Source: Massilia sp. Root133 (GTDB lineage: Bacteria > Pseudomonadota > Gammaproteobacteria > Burkholderiales > Burkholderiaceae_D). Taken from it: a stretch of DNA of 64,000 nt. The notes under the pieces were generated by a model. The model ran no database searches. It was given only the letters and a program-made list of their open reading frames with translations, and was not told where the DNA came from. Below are positions 26,113 through 35,614 of the stretch, in pieces (the first letter of the stretch is position 1; every line of letters starts with the position of its first letter). Location: positions 248,001-312,000 of the forward strand of contig NZ_LMEW01000033.1 in assembly GCF_001426525.1 (NCBI RefSeq). The letters run 5' to 3'. Made by a program: the position numbers and the translations under genes.

Positions 26113-29100
26113 TTACATGTTACGGCGATACTGCCCGCCCACCTCGAACAACGCCGTGGTGATCTGGCCCAACGAGCAGACGCGTACGGCGTCCATCAGG
26201 CGGGCAAACACGTTCTCGTTGTCGATGGCGGCCTGTTGCAGCGCGGCCAGCGCGGCCGGTGCCTCGTCCGCATGACGGCGGTGGAAGTCGTCCAGGCGCG
26301 TGAGCTGCGACTGCTTTTCGTCGTCCGTGGAGCGGGCCAGCTCGATCGTTGCCGGGGCCTGTGCCGCCTTCGGATTGCGGAAGGTGTTGACGCCGATGAT
26401 AGGCAGGCTGCCGTCGTGCTTGCGGTGCTCGTACAGCATCGACTCTTCCTGGATCTTGCCGCGCTGGTAGCCCGTCTCCATCGCCCCGAGCACGCCCCCG
26501 CGCTCGGCGATGCGCTCGAATTCCTGCAACACGGCTTCCTCGACGAGGTCCGTCAATTCCTCGAGGATGAACGAGCCCTGGTTCGGGTTCTCGTTCTTGG
26601 CCAGGCCCCATTCGCGGTTGATGATCAGCTGGATCGCGAGCGCGCGGCGGACGGATTCGTCGGTCGGCGTCGTGATCGCCTCGTCGTATGCGTTCGTGTG
26701 CAGCGAGTTGCAGTTGTCGTAGATCGCGATCAGCGCCTGCAAGGTCGTCCGGATATCGTTGAAGTCGATCTCCTGCGCGTGCAGCGAGCGGCCCGACGTC
26801 TGGATGTGGTACTTCAGCTTTTGCGAGCGGTCGTTCGCGCCGTACTTGTCGCGCATCGCGACGGCCCAGATGCGGCGTGCCACGCGGCCCAGCACCGTGT
26901 ATTCCGGGTCCATGCCGTTCGAGAAGAAGAATGACAGGTTCGGCGCGAAGTCGTCGATGTGCATGCCGCGCGCGAGGTAGGCTTCGACAAAGGTGAAGCC
27001 GTTCGACAGGGTGAAGGCCAGCTGCGAGATCGGGTTCGCGCCCGCTTCCGCGATGTGGTAGCCCGAGATCGACACCGAGTAGAAATTGCGCACCTGGCTC
27101 TGGACGAAGTATTCCTGGATGTCGCCCATGACCTTCAGCGAGAATTCCGTCGAGAAGATGCAGGTGTTCTGGCCCTGGTCTTCCTTCAGGATGTCCGCCT
27201 GCACGGTGCCGCGCACGTTCGCGAGCACCCACGCGCGGATCTTTGCCATTTCATCGGCCGCGGGCTTGCGCCCATTCTCGCGCTCGAACTTGTCCAGCTG
27301 CTGGTCGATCGCGGTGTTCATGAACATCGCGAGGATGGTCGGGGCGGGGCCGTTGATCGTCATCGAGACCGACGTGTCCGGGCTGCACAGGTCGAACCCG
27401 TCGTACAGCACCTTCATGTCGTCCAGCGTCGCGATCGACACGCCGGAGTTGCCGACCTTGCCGTAGATGTCCGGCCGCAATGCCGGGTCGGCGCCGTACA
27501 GGGTGACGGAGTCGAACGCCGTCGACAGGCGCTTCGCGTCCATGCCCTGCGAGACCAGTTTGAAGCGCCGGTTCGTGCGGAACGCGTCGCCTTCGCCGGC
27601 GAACATGCGCGTCGGATCCTCGCCCTCGCGTTTGAAGGGGAACACGCCGGCCGTGTACGGGAAGGCGCCCGGCACGTTTTCCAGCATCAGGAAGCGCAGG
27701 ATCTCGCCGTGGTCTTCGAAGCGGGGCAGGGCGACCTTGCGCACCTTGTTGCCGGACAGCGTCGTGTAGGTGAGGTTCGTGCGGATTTCCTTGTCGCGGA
27801 TTTTCACGACGTGCTCGTCGCCAGCGTAGGTCTCGCGCAACTGCGGCCAGGACGCGAGCAGCTTCTTCGCCTCGCCTTCCATCGCGTTGTCGCGCTCCGT
27901 GATCAGGTCGTCGAGGACCACTTCACGGTTCGCGGCCGCCAGCATGCGCTGCGTCTCCGTGAGCTGCTGGCGCTCCCGCGCGAGTTTCACCTGCTTGCCC
28001 ACGTTGCGGTGGTAGCCACGGACGGTGTCCGCGATCTCGGCCAGGTAGCGCGAGCGCGCGGGCGGCACGATCACGTTCTTCCCGCTCGAGTATCTGGTGG
28101 CCGGTTGCGGCAGCTTCGGTGTGTCGATCTTCAGGCCGAGGTCCGCCAGCGCCGGCAGCAGGCCGAGGTACAGCGCGGTGACGCCGTCATCGTTGAAGCG
28201 CGACGCCTGCGTGCCGTAGACGGGCATCTCGTCCGGCGACGTGCTCCACAATTCCTTGTTGCGCTGGACTTGCTTCGCCACGTCGCGCAACGCGTCCTGG
28301 GCGCCCTTGCGGTCGAACTTGTTGATGGCGATGAAGTCGGCGAAGTCCAGCATGTCGATCTTCTCGAGCTGCGACGCGGCGCCGAATTCCGGCGTCATCA
28401 CGTACATCGACACGTCGACGTGCGGCACGATGGCGGCGTCGCCCTGGCCGATGCCCGACGTCTCGACGATGACGAGATCGAAGCCCGCGACCTTGCACGC
28501 GGCGATCACGCTAGGGAGCGCCTGCGAGATTTCCGAACCCGCTTCGCGCGTCGCGAGCGAGCGCATGAACACGCGTGCCTGCCCGTTCCACGGGTTGATC
28601 GCATTCATGCGGATGCGGTCGCCGAGCAAGGCGCCGCCGGACTTGCGGCGCGACGGGTCGATGGAAATCACGGCGATGTTCAGGCGGTCGCCCTGGTCGA
28701 GGCGGATGCGGCGGATGAGTTCATCCGTCAGCGACGATTTGCCGGCGCCGCCCGTGCCCGTGATGCCCAGCACGGGCACTTGCAGGCCTTCGGCCGTGTC
28801 CATGATGCGCTTGCGCAGGTCGCTGGACGCCTTGCCGTTTTCCAGTGCCGTGATCAGTTGCGCGAGCGGGCGATGGCGCTGCTCGATCGAACCAGTCTGC
28901 AGCGATTCCAGCGTGGTCGGCGCATACCGCGACAGGTCGACGTCGCACGCTTCCAGCATCGCGCGGATCATGCCGACGAGGCCCATCCGCTGGCCGTCTT
29001 CCGGCGAAAAGATGCGCGTGACGCCATAGGCATGCAGCTCCTCGATCTCGTGCGGGACGATGACGCCGCCGCCGCCGCCGAACACCTTGATGTGAGCGCC

Positions 29101-29400
29101 GCCGCGCTGGCGCAGCAGGTCGATCATGTACTTGAAGTACTCGACGTGGCCGCCCTGGTAGCTGGAGATGGCGATGCCTTGCACGTCCTCGGCCAGCGCT
29201 GCGGTGACGACTTCGTCGACCGAGCGGTTATGGCCCAGGTGCACGACTTCGGCGCCGTTCGTCTGCAGGATGCGGCGCATGATGTTGATCGAGGCGTCGT
29301 GGCCGTCGAACAGCGAGGCGGCGGTGACGAAGCGGACTTTGTTGGACAGCTTGGCGTGCTCCGGCAGGTTGAGCTTGGCGGCAGGCGTGATGTCGTTCAT
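26113..29400 (-). CDS. icmF: Fused isobutyryl-CoA mutase IcmF
   Basis: A 1095-residue fusion in the IcmF order. The B12-binding domain has FDGHDASIN near residue 31, with the cobalt-ligand His, and FGGGGGVI. The MeaB-like GTPase chaperone follows, with P-loop GTGGAGKSS near residue 215 and later GIGQGDAAIVPHVDVS. A linker leads to the acyl-CoA mutase barrel with the DTSVSMTINGPAP region. It interconverts isobutyryl-CoA and n-butyryl-CoA with adenosylcobalamin and fits branched-chain amino acid breakdown. A long palindrome stands upstream at 29,450. Length is normal for the family. Confidence 0.95.
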   Translation of the reverse strand: MNDITPAAKLNLPEHAKLSNKVRFVTAASLFDGHDASINIMRRILQTNGAEVVHLGHNRSVDEVVTAALAEDVQGIAISSYQGGHVEYFKYMIDLLRQRGGAHIKVFGGGGGVIVPHEIEELHAYGVTRIFSPEDGQRMGLVGMIRAMLEACDVDLSRYAPTTLESLQTGSIEQRHRPLAQLITALENGKASSDLRKRIMDTAEGLQVPVLGITGTGGAGKSSLTDELIRRIRLDQGDRLNIAVISIDPSRRKSGGALLGDRIRMNAINPWNGQARVFMRSLATREAGSEISQALPSVIAACKVAGFDLVIVETSGIGQGDAAIVPHVDVSMYVMTPEFGAASQLEKIDMLDFADFIAINKFDRKGAQDALRDVAKQVQRNKELWSTSPDEMPVYGTQASRFNDDGVTALYLGLLPALADLGLKIDTPKLPQPATRYSSGKNVIVPPARSRYLAEIADTVRGYHRNVGKQVKLARERQQLTETQRMLAAANREVVLDDLITERDNAMEGEAKKLLASWPQLRETYAGDEHVVKIRDKEIRTNLTYTTLSGNKVRKVALPRFEDHGEILRFLMLENVPGAFPYTAGVFPFKREGEDPTRMFAGEGDAFRTNRRFKLVSQGMDAKRLSTAFDSVTLYGADPALRPDIYGKVGNSGVSIATLDDMKVLYDGFDLCSPDTSVSMTINGPAPTILAMFMNTAIDQQLDKFERENGRKPAADEMAKIRAWVLANVRGTVQADILKEDQGQNTCIFSTEFSLKVMGDIQEYFVQSQVRNFYSVSISGYHIAEAGANPISQLAFTLSNGFTFVEAYLARGMHIDDFAPNLSFFFSNGMDPEYTVLGRVARRIWAVAMRDKYGANDRSQKLKYHIQTSGRSLHAQEIDFNDIRTTLQALIAIYDNCNSLHTNAYDEAITTPTDESVRRALAIQLIINREWGLAKNENPNQGSFILEELTDLVEEAVLQEFERIAERGGVLGAMETGYQRGKIQEESMLYEHRKHDGSLPIIGVNTFRNPKAAQAPATIELARSTDDEKQSQLTRLDDFHRRHADEAPAALAALQQAAIDNENVFARLMDAVRVCSLGQITTALFEVGGQYRRNM

Positions 29401-29449
29401 GGTGTTCCCTGGAAAACGGAAGCGAACTGTGGGTTCTTTGTACGGTATA

Positions 29450-29469
29450 TGACGTTAACGTAAACGTCA
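29450..29469. promoter_or_regulatory. Palindromic operator upstream of icmF (LiuR-like)
   Basis: TGACGTTAACGTAAACGTCA is a nearly perfect palindrome about 50 bp before the icmF start. It resembles the sites of MerR-type LiuR regulators of branched-chain amino acid catabolism, as I remember them. A related half, TTGACGTATACG, lies upstream of the ferredoxin oxidoreductase gene. Confidence 0.45.
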
Positions 29470-29479
29470 AGATTGCGAA

Positions 29480-29563
29480 CGTCGTCCCCGCGAAAGCGGG
29501 AACCCATTCTGAAGCAGCGTCAATGCAATCGCCGCATGGATTCCCGCTTGCGCGGGAATGACG
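29480..29563. repeat. REP/BIME-like pair of inverted palindromes
   Basis: Two palindromic units face each other between icmF and the oxidoreductase gene: GTCCCCGCGAAAGCGGGAAC (29,484-29,503) and GGATTCCCGCTTGCGCGGGA (about 29,538-29,557). Each forms its own hairpin, and GTCGTCCCC.../...GGAATGACGG pair as outer arms. This form is common as an extragenic palindrome in betaproteobacteria. It may also terminate the oxidoreductase transcript. Confidence 0.7.
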
Positions 29564-29573
29564 GTCGGTTGGA

Positions 29574-32500
29574 TCAAGCAGCGCGTTTCTTGATGCTGCC
29601 CGAGAGCAGCTCCTGCTTGCGCACGCGGTACTCGGCCACGGCCTGTTCCTTGACGTGCCCGAAGCCGCGGATCTGCTCCGGCAGCCCCGCCAGCTCGACG
29701 GCGACGGCGTGATTCGATGCATCCAGCGACGGCAGCAGTGCCCCGATCATGTCACGGTATTCGGTGACGAGGGCGCGCTCCATCCTGCGCTCGGCCGTGT
29801 AGCCGAACACGTCGAACGCCGTGCCGCGCAGGCCTTTCAGCTTGGCCAGCAGCTTGAACGCACTCCACATCCACGAGCCGAATTCGGCTTTCACGAGGTG
29901 GCCCTTGGCATCCTTCTTCGCGAACAGCGGCGGGGCCAGGTTGAATTTCACGCTGAACTTGCCGTCGAACTGGCTTTGCAGTTGCTCCACGAAGCGGCCA
30001 TCCGTGTACAGGCGCGCCACTTCGTACTCGTCCTTGTAGGCCATCAGCTTTGCATACGACTTCGCCACGGCCATCGACAGCTTGTTGCCCAGCCCGAGCG
30101 CCGCCTCGCGTTCGCGCACGCGCGCGACCAGCGTTTCGTACTGCGCCGCGTAGGCCGCGTCCTGGTAACCGGTCAGGAACTCGACGCGCTTCTTGATCAC
30201 GCTGTCGAGGCTCTGCGGCATCTGGATCAGGACCGGCTGCGCCGGGATCGCGGTGCGTTCCACGCGCTTCAGGTCGACGGCGGCGCGGCGGCCCCACAGG
30301 AAGCTGCGCTGGTTCGATGCGACGGCCACGCCGTTCAGTTCGATGGCGCGCAGCAGCGAGGCTTCCGACAGCGGCACGAGACCCTTCTGCCACGCATAGC
30401 CCAGCATGAACAGGTTGGCGGCGATCGAGTCGCCCATCAGCGCGGTTGCCAGTTTCGTCGCATCGAGGAAATCGGCGCCGGCCTCGCCGCCGACCGCTTC
30501 CACGATCAGCGAGCGGACTTGCTCTGCCGGGAACTCCCAGTCTCTCTGCTGGGCGAAGGTGCCGGTCGGCTGCTCGTGCAGGTTGACGACGACCATCGTG
30601 CGGCCCGGACGCATCTTCGAGATGGCGTCGGCGGCGCCGGCCGTCAGCATGTCGCAGCCCAGCACGAGGTCGGCCTCGCCGGTGGCGATGCGCTGCGCGC
30701 GCAGGCGCTCGGGCGTCTCGGCGATCTTCACGTGCGACGTGACGGAGCCGTTCTTCTGGCTCATGCCCGTCATGTCCAGCACGGACGCGCCCTTGCCTTC
30801 GAGGTGGGCCGCCATGCCCATCAGCGCACCGACGGTGATGACGCCGGTGCCGCCGATGCCGTTGATCAGGATGTTGTACGGTGCCGCGATCGAGGGCAGG
30901 ACAGGCGCCGGCAGCGGACCCCAGCCATCATCGCCATCCTTCTTGCTGGCGCCGGCCTTGTTCTTCTTCGGCGTGCCCCCTTCGACGGTGGCGAAGCTCG
31001 GGCAGAAGCCCTTGGCGCACGAATAATCCTTGTTGCACGCCGACTGGTCGATGGCGCGCTTGCGGCCGAATTCCGTTTCCTTCGGCAGGATCGATACGCA
31101 GTTCGACTGGACGCCGCAATCGCCGCAGCCTTCGCACACCGCTTCATTGATCACCATGCGTTTCGCCACGTCCGGGAATTCTCCCTTCTTGCGGCGCCGG
31201 CGCTTCTCGGCCGCGCAGGTCTGGTCGTAGATCAGCACAGTGACGCCCGGGATCTCGCGCAGTTCGCGCTGCACGTCGTCCATCCTGCTGCGGTCATACA
31301 GCGTCACTTCCGCCGGCAAGGCGGAACGGTCTTCATAACGCGACAGGTCTTCGGTGACGAGCGCGATGCGTCTGACGCCTTCGGCCGCCATCTGGCGCGC
31401 GATCAGCGGCACGGACGTGATGCCGTCGACCGGCTGACCGCCCGTCATCGCGACGGCGTCGTTGTACAGGATTTTATAAGTGATGTTGACCTTGGCGGCG
31501 ATGGCGGCGCGCACGGCGAGATACCCCGAGTGGAAATAGGTGCCGTCGCCCAGGTTCTGGAACACGTGCGGCACCTTGGAGAACGCGGCCTGGCCGATCC
31601 ACGGCGCGCCTTCGCCGCCCATGTGCGTCGTCAGCTTGTTCATCTCCGGGTAGATCGACGTGGCCATCACGTGGCAGCCGATGCCGGCCAGCGCGAACGA
31701 CCCTTCCGGCACCTTCGTCGACGTGTTGTGCGGGCAGCCGGAGCAGTAGAACGCGGGACGGAACGGCGTCGTCACGGCCTTCATCAGCACCGCATCCTTC
31801 GCTTCCAGGAACGCCAGTCTCGCCTTGATCAGGTCGCGCGTGCGGTCGTCGAGGTTCAGGCGCGTGATGCGGCCGGCGATCACGCGCGCAACCTGGGCGA
31901 CGGAGAAATCGGCCTTCGGCGGCAGCAGCCATTCGCCGCGCGGCGCGACCCATTCTCCCTTTTCGTCGAACTTGCCGATCACGCGCGGGCGCACGTCGTC
32001 GCGCCAGTTATAGAGCTGTTCCTTGAGCTGGTATTCGACGACCTGGCGCTTTTCTTCCACGACGAGGATCTCGTCCAGGCCTTGCGCGAATTCGCGCACC
32101 CCTTCCGGCTCCAGTGGCCAGATCATCGCGACCTTGAACAGGCGCAGGCCGACTTGTGCCGCCATCGCTTCGTCGACGCCCAGTTCTTCCAGCGCTTCCA
32201 GCACGTCCACGTACGATTTACCCGACGCGATGATGCCGAGCTTCGCATCCGGGCTGTCGATCGTCGTGCGATTCAGCTTGTTTTCACGCGCATAGGCGAG
32301 GGCCGCATAGATCTTGTAGTCCTGCATCAGGGCTTCCTGATTGCGCGCCTGCTGGCCCAGCGGGATGGACGAGAGTGTCGTATTCAGGCCGCCTTCCGGC
32401 ATCGCGAAGTCGTGCGGGATTTTCACGTCGACGCGGAACGGATCGGCGTCGACCGAGGCGCTCGATTCCACCGTGTCGGCCAACGCCTTGAACGCGACAG

Positions 32501-33149
32501 CCAGGCCGGAAAAGCGCGACATCGCCCAGCCGTGCACGCCCAGGTCCAGGTATTCCTGCACGTTGGACGGATACAGCACGGGGATCATGCAGGCGGCGAA
32601 AATATGGTCGGACTGGTGCGGCAGGGTCGACGAATACGCGCCGTGGTCGTCGCCCGCGACGAGCAGCACGCCGCCGTTCTTTGCCGTGCCGGCATGGTTC
32701 ATGTGCTTGAAGACGTCGCCGCAGCGGTCCACGCCCGGACCTTTCGCGTACCACATCGCGAACACGCCGTCGTACTTCGCCGGACCGATCAGGTCCACGG
32801 TCTGCGTGCCCCAGACGGCTGTCGCGGCCAGGTCCTCGTTCACGCCCGGCACGAACTGGATAGCTTTCGCTTCCAGGTGATCCTTGGCCTTCCACAGGTT
32901 CTCGTCCAGGCCGCCCAGTGGCGAGCCGCGGTAGCCGGAGACGAAGCCCGCGGTGTTCAGGCCGGCCTGCTCGTCGCGCAGTTTCTGGATCATCGGCAGG
33001 CGCACGAGGGCCTGGATGCCGGACAGGAAGATCTTGCCGGAGGTGGCGGTGTACTTGTCGTCGAGGCTGACGTCTTTGAGGGGAGCGGGAACGGCGGGCG
33101 CGGCAGGGATGGACGCGGATGCGCCCTGGCCCAGGACGGTGTCAGGCAT
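29574..33149 (-). CDS. Fused indolepyruvate ferredoxin oxidoreductase (2-oxoacid oxidoreductase)
   Basis: A 1191-residue single-chain enzyme. An N-terminal pyrimidine-type domain begins SGKIFLSGIQALVRLPM. A TPP-binding section has FYCSGCPHNTSTKVPEGS near residue 470. A ferredoxin-like Cys cluster follows (CEGCGDCGVQSNC, then CNKDYSCAKGFCPSF, about 690-740). A gamma-type domain has GIGGTGVITVGAL. It oxidatively decarboxylates arylpyruvates or branched-chain 2-oxoacids to acyl-CoA, passing electrons to ferredoxin. With IcmF next door a role in amino acid catabolism is likely. The ATG follows a GGAGA site. Very long antisense frames here are shadows. Confidence 0.93.
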   Translation of the reverse strand: MPDTVLGQGASASIPAAPAVPAPLKDVSLDDKYTATSGKIFLSGIQALVRLPMIQKLRDEQAGLNTAGFVSGYRGSPLGGLDENLWKAKDHLEAKAIQFVPGVNEDLAATAVWGTQTVDLIGPAKYDGVFAMWYAKGPGVDRCGDVFKHMNHAGTAKNGGVLLVAGDDHGAYSSTLPHQSDHIFAACMIPVLYPSNVQEYLDLGVHGWAMSRFSGLAVAFKALADTVESSASVDADPFRVDVKIPHDFAMPEGGLNTTLSSIPLGQQARNQEALMQDYKIYAALAYARENKLNRTTIDSPDAKLGIIASGKSYVDVLEALEELGVDEAMAAQVGLRLFKVAMIWPLEPEGVREFAQGLDEILVVEEKRQVVEYQLKEQLYNWRDDVRPRVIGKFDEKGEWVAPRGEWLLPPKADFSVAQVARVIAGRITRLNLDDRTRDLIKARLAFLEAKDAVLMKAVTTPFRPAFYCSGCPHNTSTKVPEGSFALAGIGCHVMATSIYPEMNKLTTHMGGEGAPWIGQAAFSKVPHVFQNLGDGTYFHSGYLAVRAAIAAKVNITYKILYNDAVAMTGGQPVDGITSVPLIARQMAAEGVRRIALVTEDLSRYEDRSALPAEVTLYDRSRMDDVQRELREIPGVTVLIYDQTCAAEKRRRRKKGEFPDVAKRMVINEAVCEGCGDCGVQSNCVSILPKETEFGRKRAIDQSACNKDYSCAKGFCPSFATVEGGTPKKNKAGASKKDGDDGWGPLPAPVLPSIAAPYNILINGIGGTGVITVGALMGMAAHLEGKGASVLDMTGMSQKNGSVTSHVKIAETPERLRAQRIATGEADLVLGCDMLTAGAADAISKMRPGRTMVVVNLHEQPTGTFAQQRDWEFPAEQVRSLIVEAVGGEAGADFLDATKLATALMGDSIAANLFMLGYAWQKGLVPLSEASLLRAIELNGVAVASNQRSFLWGRRAAVDLKRVERTAIPAQPVLIQMPQSLDSVIKKRVEFLTGYQDAAYAAQYETLVARVREREAALGLGNKLSMAVAKSYAKLMAYKDEYEVARLYTDGRFVEQLQSQFDGKFSVKFNLAPPLFAKKDAKGHLVKAEFGSWMWSAFKLLAKLKGLRGTAFDVFGYTAERRMERALVTEYRDMIGALLPSLDASNHAVAVELAGLPEQIRGFGHVKEQAVAEYRVRKQELLSGSIKKRAA

Positions 33150-33267
33150 GGTGTCTCCAAACTTTGTGTTTTCAGATGGACCCGTGCCGGAGGCGCGCCG
33201 GGTAGGCGCTGGCCGGAATGGGTCCCGGTGCCGCTTTGGCGGCTGTTACACCAAGTGTAGAGACAAG

Positions 33268-33288
33268 TTGACGTATACGGAAATACGG
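33268..33288. promoter_or_regulatory. Candidate LiuR-like half site upstream of oxidoreductase gene
   Basis: TTGACGTATACGGAAATACG shares TTGACGT[AT]TACG with one arm of the icmF palindrome. It lies about 120 bp before the start codon; the second half is degenerate. Confidence 0.35.
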
Positions 33289-33327
33289 ATTGGGGATGGA
33301 GCCATAAGAAAAAATGATGGCCCGGGA

Positions 33328-34257
33328 CTACACTTTCCGTGCGCCGATCCAGTGGCCCGCGGCGCACAGATCGTGCGCCACCTGGACCACGAGACGGCTG
33401 ACGGCCGCCGCCGCATTCGTGAGCGGGATATTGCGCGAGGTGCACAGGACGACGGTGCGCGCGATGGCCGGATCGTGGATAGCCAGCGCCCGCATGGCGC
33501 CGCGCTCGACCTCCGCCTGCACCGGCGCCACGGGCAGGATGGTGGCGCCCATGCCGGCGAGGATGGCCGATTTCAGGATCGCGATCGAGTTGATTTCGAT
33601 GACGCCGTGTGTGGCCAGGCCTGCGGCGCGCGCCGTGCTTTCGATGCGCGGCCGCACGCCATGCTGCAGGCCCGGCAGGATCAGGGTGGTGTCCAACGCA
33701 TCGCGCAGGGTCAGGCTGTCATGGCCGTCCGCGGCGGGCGCGTCGGCGCGGCAGATGAAGCGCAGTTCTTCCTCGACGAGTGGAGTGGCGGCAAAGCTGC
33801 CGAGCTGGCCGTCGTCGAACAGCACGGCCAGGTTGATGCGGCCGGCGCGCAGCTGCTCGGCGAGGCTGCCGGTGATTTCCTCAGTCAGCTGCAGCGTGAT
33901 TTCCGGGTAGCGCTGGCGGATGGCCGTCAACAGCGGCAGCGCGAGGGCGTCCGAAATACTGTGCGGCAGGCCGAGCGTGACGCTGCCCGATGGCCGTTCG
34001 GCCGATTGCACGACGGCGGCCTGCGCATCCGCCACCTGTTTGAGGATCGCTTGCGCGTGCTCGTAAAACACCTTGCCGGCGTCGGTGTTGAGTACGCCCT
34101 GGGCCGAGCGATGCAGCAGTTGCACGCCCAGTTCCTCTTCCAGTTGGCGCAATTGCTGGGTCAGCGCCGGCTGCGCCACGTGCAGGACCAGTGCGGCCCG
34201 CGACAGCGACCCGTGGTCCACGATGGCAACGAAATAGCGCAGCTGACGGAGTTCCAT
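33328..34257 (-). CDS. LysR-family transcriptional regulator (Nac/Cbl-like)
   Basis: A 309-residue regulator. The N-terminal winged HTH (MELRQLRYFVAIVDHGSLSR through LTQQLRQLEEELGVQLLHR) is typical of LysR proteins, and a periplasmic-binding-like effector domain follows. The ATG at 34257 is chosen because the HTH starts there; upstream codons are not conserved LysR sequence. It is divergent from the HD-GYP gene across 133 bp and stands 178 bp from the oxidoreductase gene read in the same direction, either of which may be a target. The effector is unknown. Confidence 0.9.
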   Translation of the reverse strand: MELRQLRYFVAIVDHGSLSRAALVLHVAQPALTQQLRQLEEELGVQLLHRSAQGVLNTDAGKVFYEHAQAILKQVADAQAAVVQSAERPSGSVTLGLPHSISDALALPLLTAIRQRYPEITLQLTEEITGSLAEQLRAGRINLAVLFDDGQLGSFAATPLVEEELRFICRADAPAADGHDSLTLRDALDTTLILPGLQHGVRPRIESTARAAGLATHGVIEINSIAILKSAILAGMGATILPVAPVQAEVERGAMRALAIHDPAIARTVVLCTSRNIPLTNAAAAVSRLVVQVAHDLCAAGHWIGARKV

Positions 34258-34390
34258 CTTGTAAATACTTGTATCTTTGTGGCTACAAAAAGCAACCAAA
34301 AGTTTATTATTAAAAAGTTTCTTGTCATCAAGTTGTTATACTTGAACGACGCCGGTCGCGGCGAGATTAACACACACCTTCTGGACGCCC

Positions 34391-35611
34391 ATGCTCAAGA
34401 AAGTCGCTTCTTCCCGGTTGCGGGTAGGGATGTTCATCCATGACCTCGATTGCGGCTGGATGGAGCATCCTTTCCTCCGCAACCGCTTCAGCATCACGAC
34501 CGAGGATGAGATCCGCAAGATCATGGCGTCGGGCATCCGTTCCGTGACGATCGATTGCACGCGCGGCCTGGACGTGGCCGATGCTCCGACGGTAGCGGAA
34601 GCGGAAGCCGCAACGGAGGCCGAGGTTGCCGCGATCGCCGCCAAACCGGTGGCGCCGCTGCGCACGACGCTGGCCGAGGAATTCGACCGTGCCCTGGCGG
34701 TCCGGCGCCAGGCCGCCGGCCTCGTCAAGACCGTGATGCAGGATGCGCGCCTGGGCAAGGCGGTGGAAATGGACAAGGTGTCGCCGGTGGTCGAGAACAT
34801 CACTGCCTCGATCCTGCGCAATTCATCTGCGTTGCTGGGGCTGTCCGCCATCAAGACCAAGGACGATTACACGTTCCTGCACTCGGTCAGCGTCTGCACC
34901 CTGCTGGTCGCCTTCTGCCGTTCGCGCAAGCTGGATGCCGCGACCACGTACCAGGCCGGCATCGGCGGCCTGCTGCACGATACGGGCAAGGCCCTGGTGC
35001 CGGACGCCATCCTGAACAAGCCGGGCCGCCTGACCGACGAGGAATTCGAGATCGTGCGCCGCCACCCCAGGGACGGCTACGACATCCTGCGCCGCTCCTC
35101 CGAGATCGGCCCGATCCCGCTCGACATCACCTTGCACCACCACGAGCGGCGCGACGGCACGGGTTATCCGGACCGCCAGGGCGAACAGGAGATCAGCGAG
35201 CTGGCGCAGATGGCCGCGATCGTCGACGTCTACGATGCCATCACGGCCGACCGCTGCTACCACAAGGGCATCCCGGCGGCCGAGGCGCTGCGCAAGATGT
35301 ACGAGTGGAGCAAATTCCATTTCAATCCGGCCCTGACGCAGGAATTCATGCGTTGCGTCGGCATCTATCCGATCGGGACGCTCGTCCTGCTGGAATCGGG
35401 CCGGCTGGCTGTGGTCGTCGAGCCGCACGAAACGAGTCTGCTCACGCCCAAGGTCAACGTGTTCTACAGCACGAAGAGCCAGACCTATATCAAGCCGGAG
35501 ACGGTGGACCTGGCGCGTGGCATGGGCTTCGGCGGCGCCGACAAGATCGTGCGCCACGAATCGCCCGACAAATGGCAGGTCGACCCGCTGCGTTTCCTGC
35601 AGGTGGCCTGA
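34391..35611 (+). CDS. HD-GYP domain cyclic-di-GMP phosphodiesterase (DUF3391)
   Basis: A 406-residue cytoplasmic protein. An N-terminal DUF3391 domain has RVGMFIHDLDCGWMEHPF. The HD-GYP domain follows, with the metal-binding HD in LLHDTGK (residues 195-200), LHHHERRDGTGYP (248-260) and the GYP triad present. The catalytic set looks complete, so hydrolysis of cyclic-di-GMP is expected. It is convergent with a GGDEF gene 3 bp away, making a synthesis and breakdown pair. The nearby eps and Tad pilus genes are plausible outputs. Confidence 0.93.
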   Translation: MLKKVASSRLRVGMFIHDLDCGWMEHPFLRNRFSITTEDEIRKIMASGIRSVTIDCTRGLDVADAPTVAEAEAATEAEVAAIAAKPVAPLRTTLAEEFDRALAVRRQAAGLVKTVMQDARLGKAVEMDKVSPVVENITASILRNSSALLGLSAIKTKDDYTFLHSVSVCTLLVAFCRSRKLDAATTYQAGIGGLLHDTGKALVPDAILNKPGRLTDEEFEIVRRHPRDGYDILRRSSEIGPIPLDITLHHHERRDGTGYPDRQGEQEISELAQMAAIVDVYDAITADRCYHKGIPAAEALRKMYEWSKFHFNPALTQEFMRCVGIYPIGTLVLLESGRLAVVVEPHETSLLTPKVNVFYSTKSQTYIKPETVDLARGMGFGGADKIVRHESPDKWQVDPLRFLQVA

Positions 35612-35614
35612 GCC

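Noticed and set aside
29655..33260. 1201-codon plus-strand open frame opposite the oxidoreductase gene
   Set aside because: It is the antisense shadow of a high-GC gene: Arg/His/Ala/Val-rich, no domain, no ribosome site. Similar long shadows oppose icmF, prsT and the eps genes.
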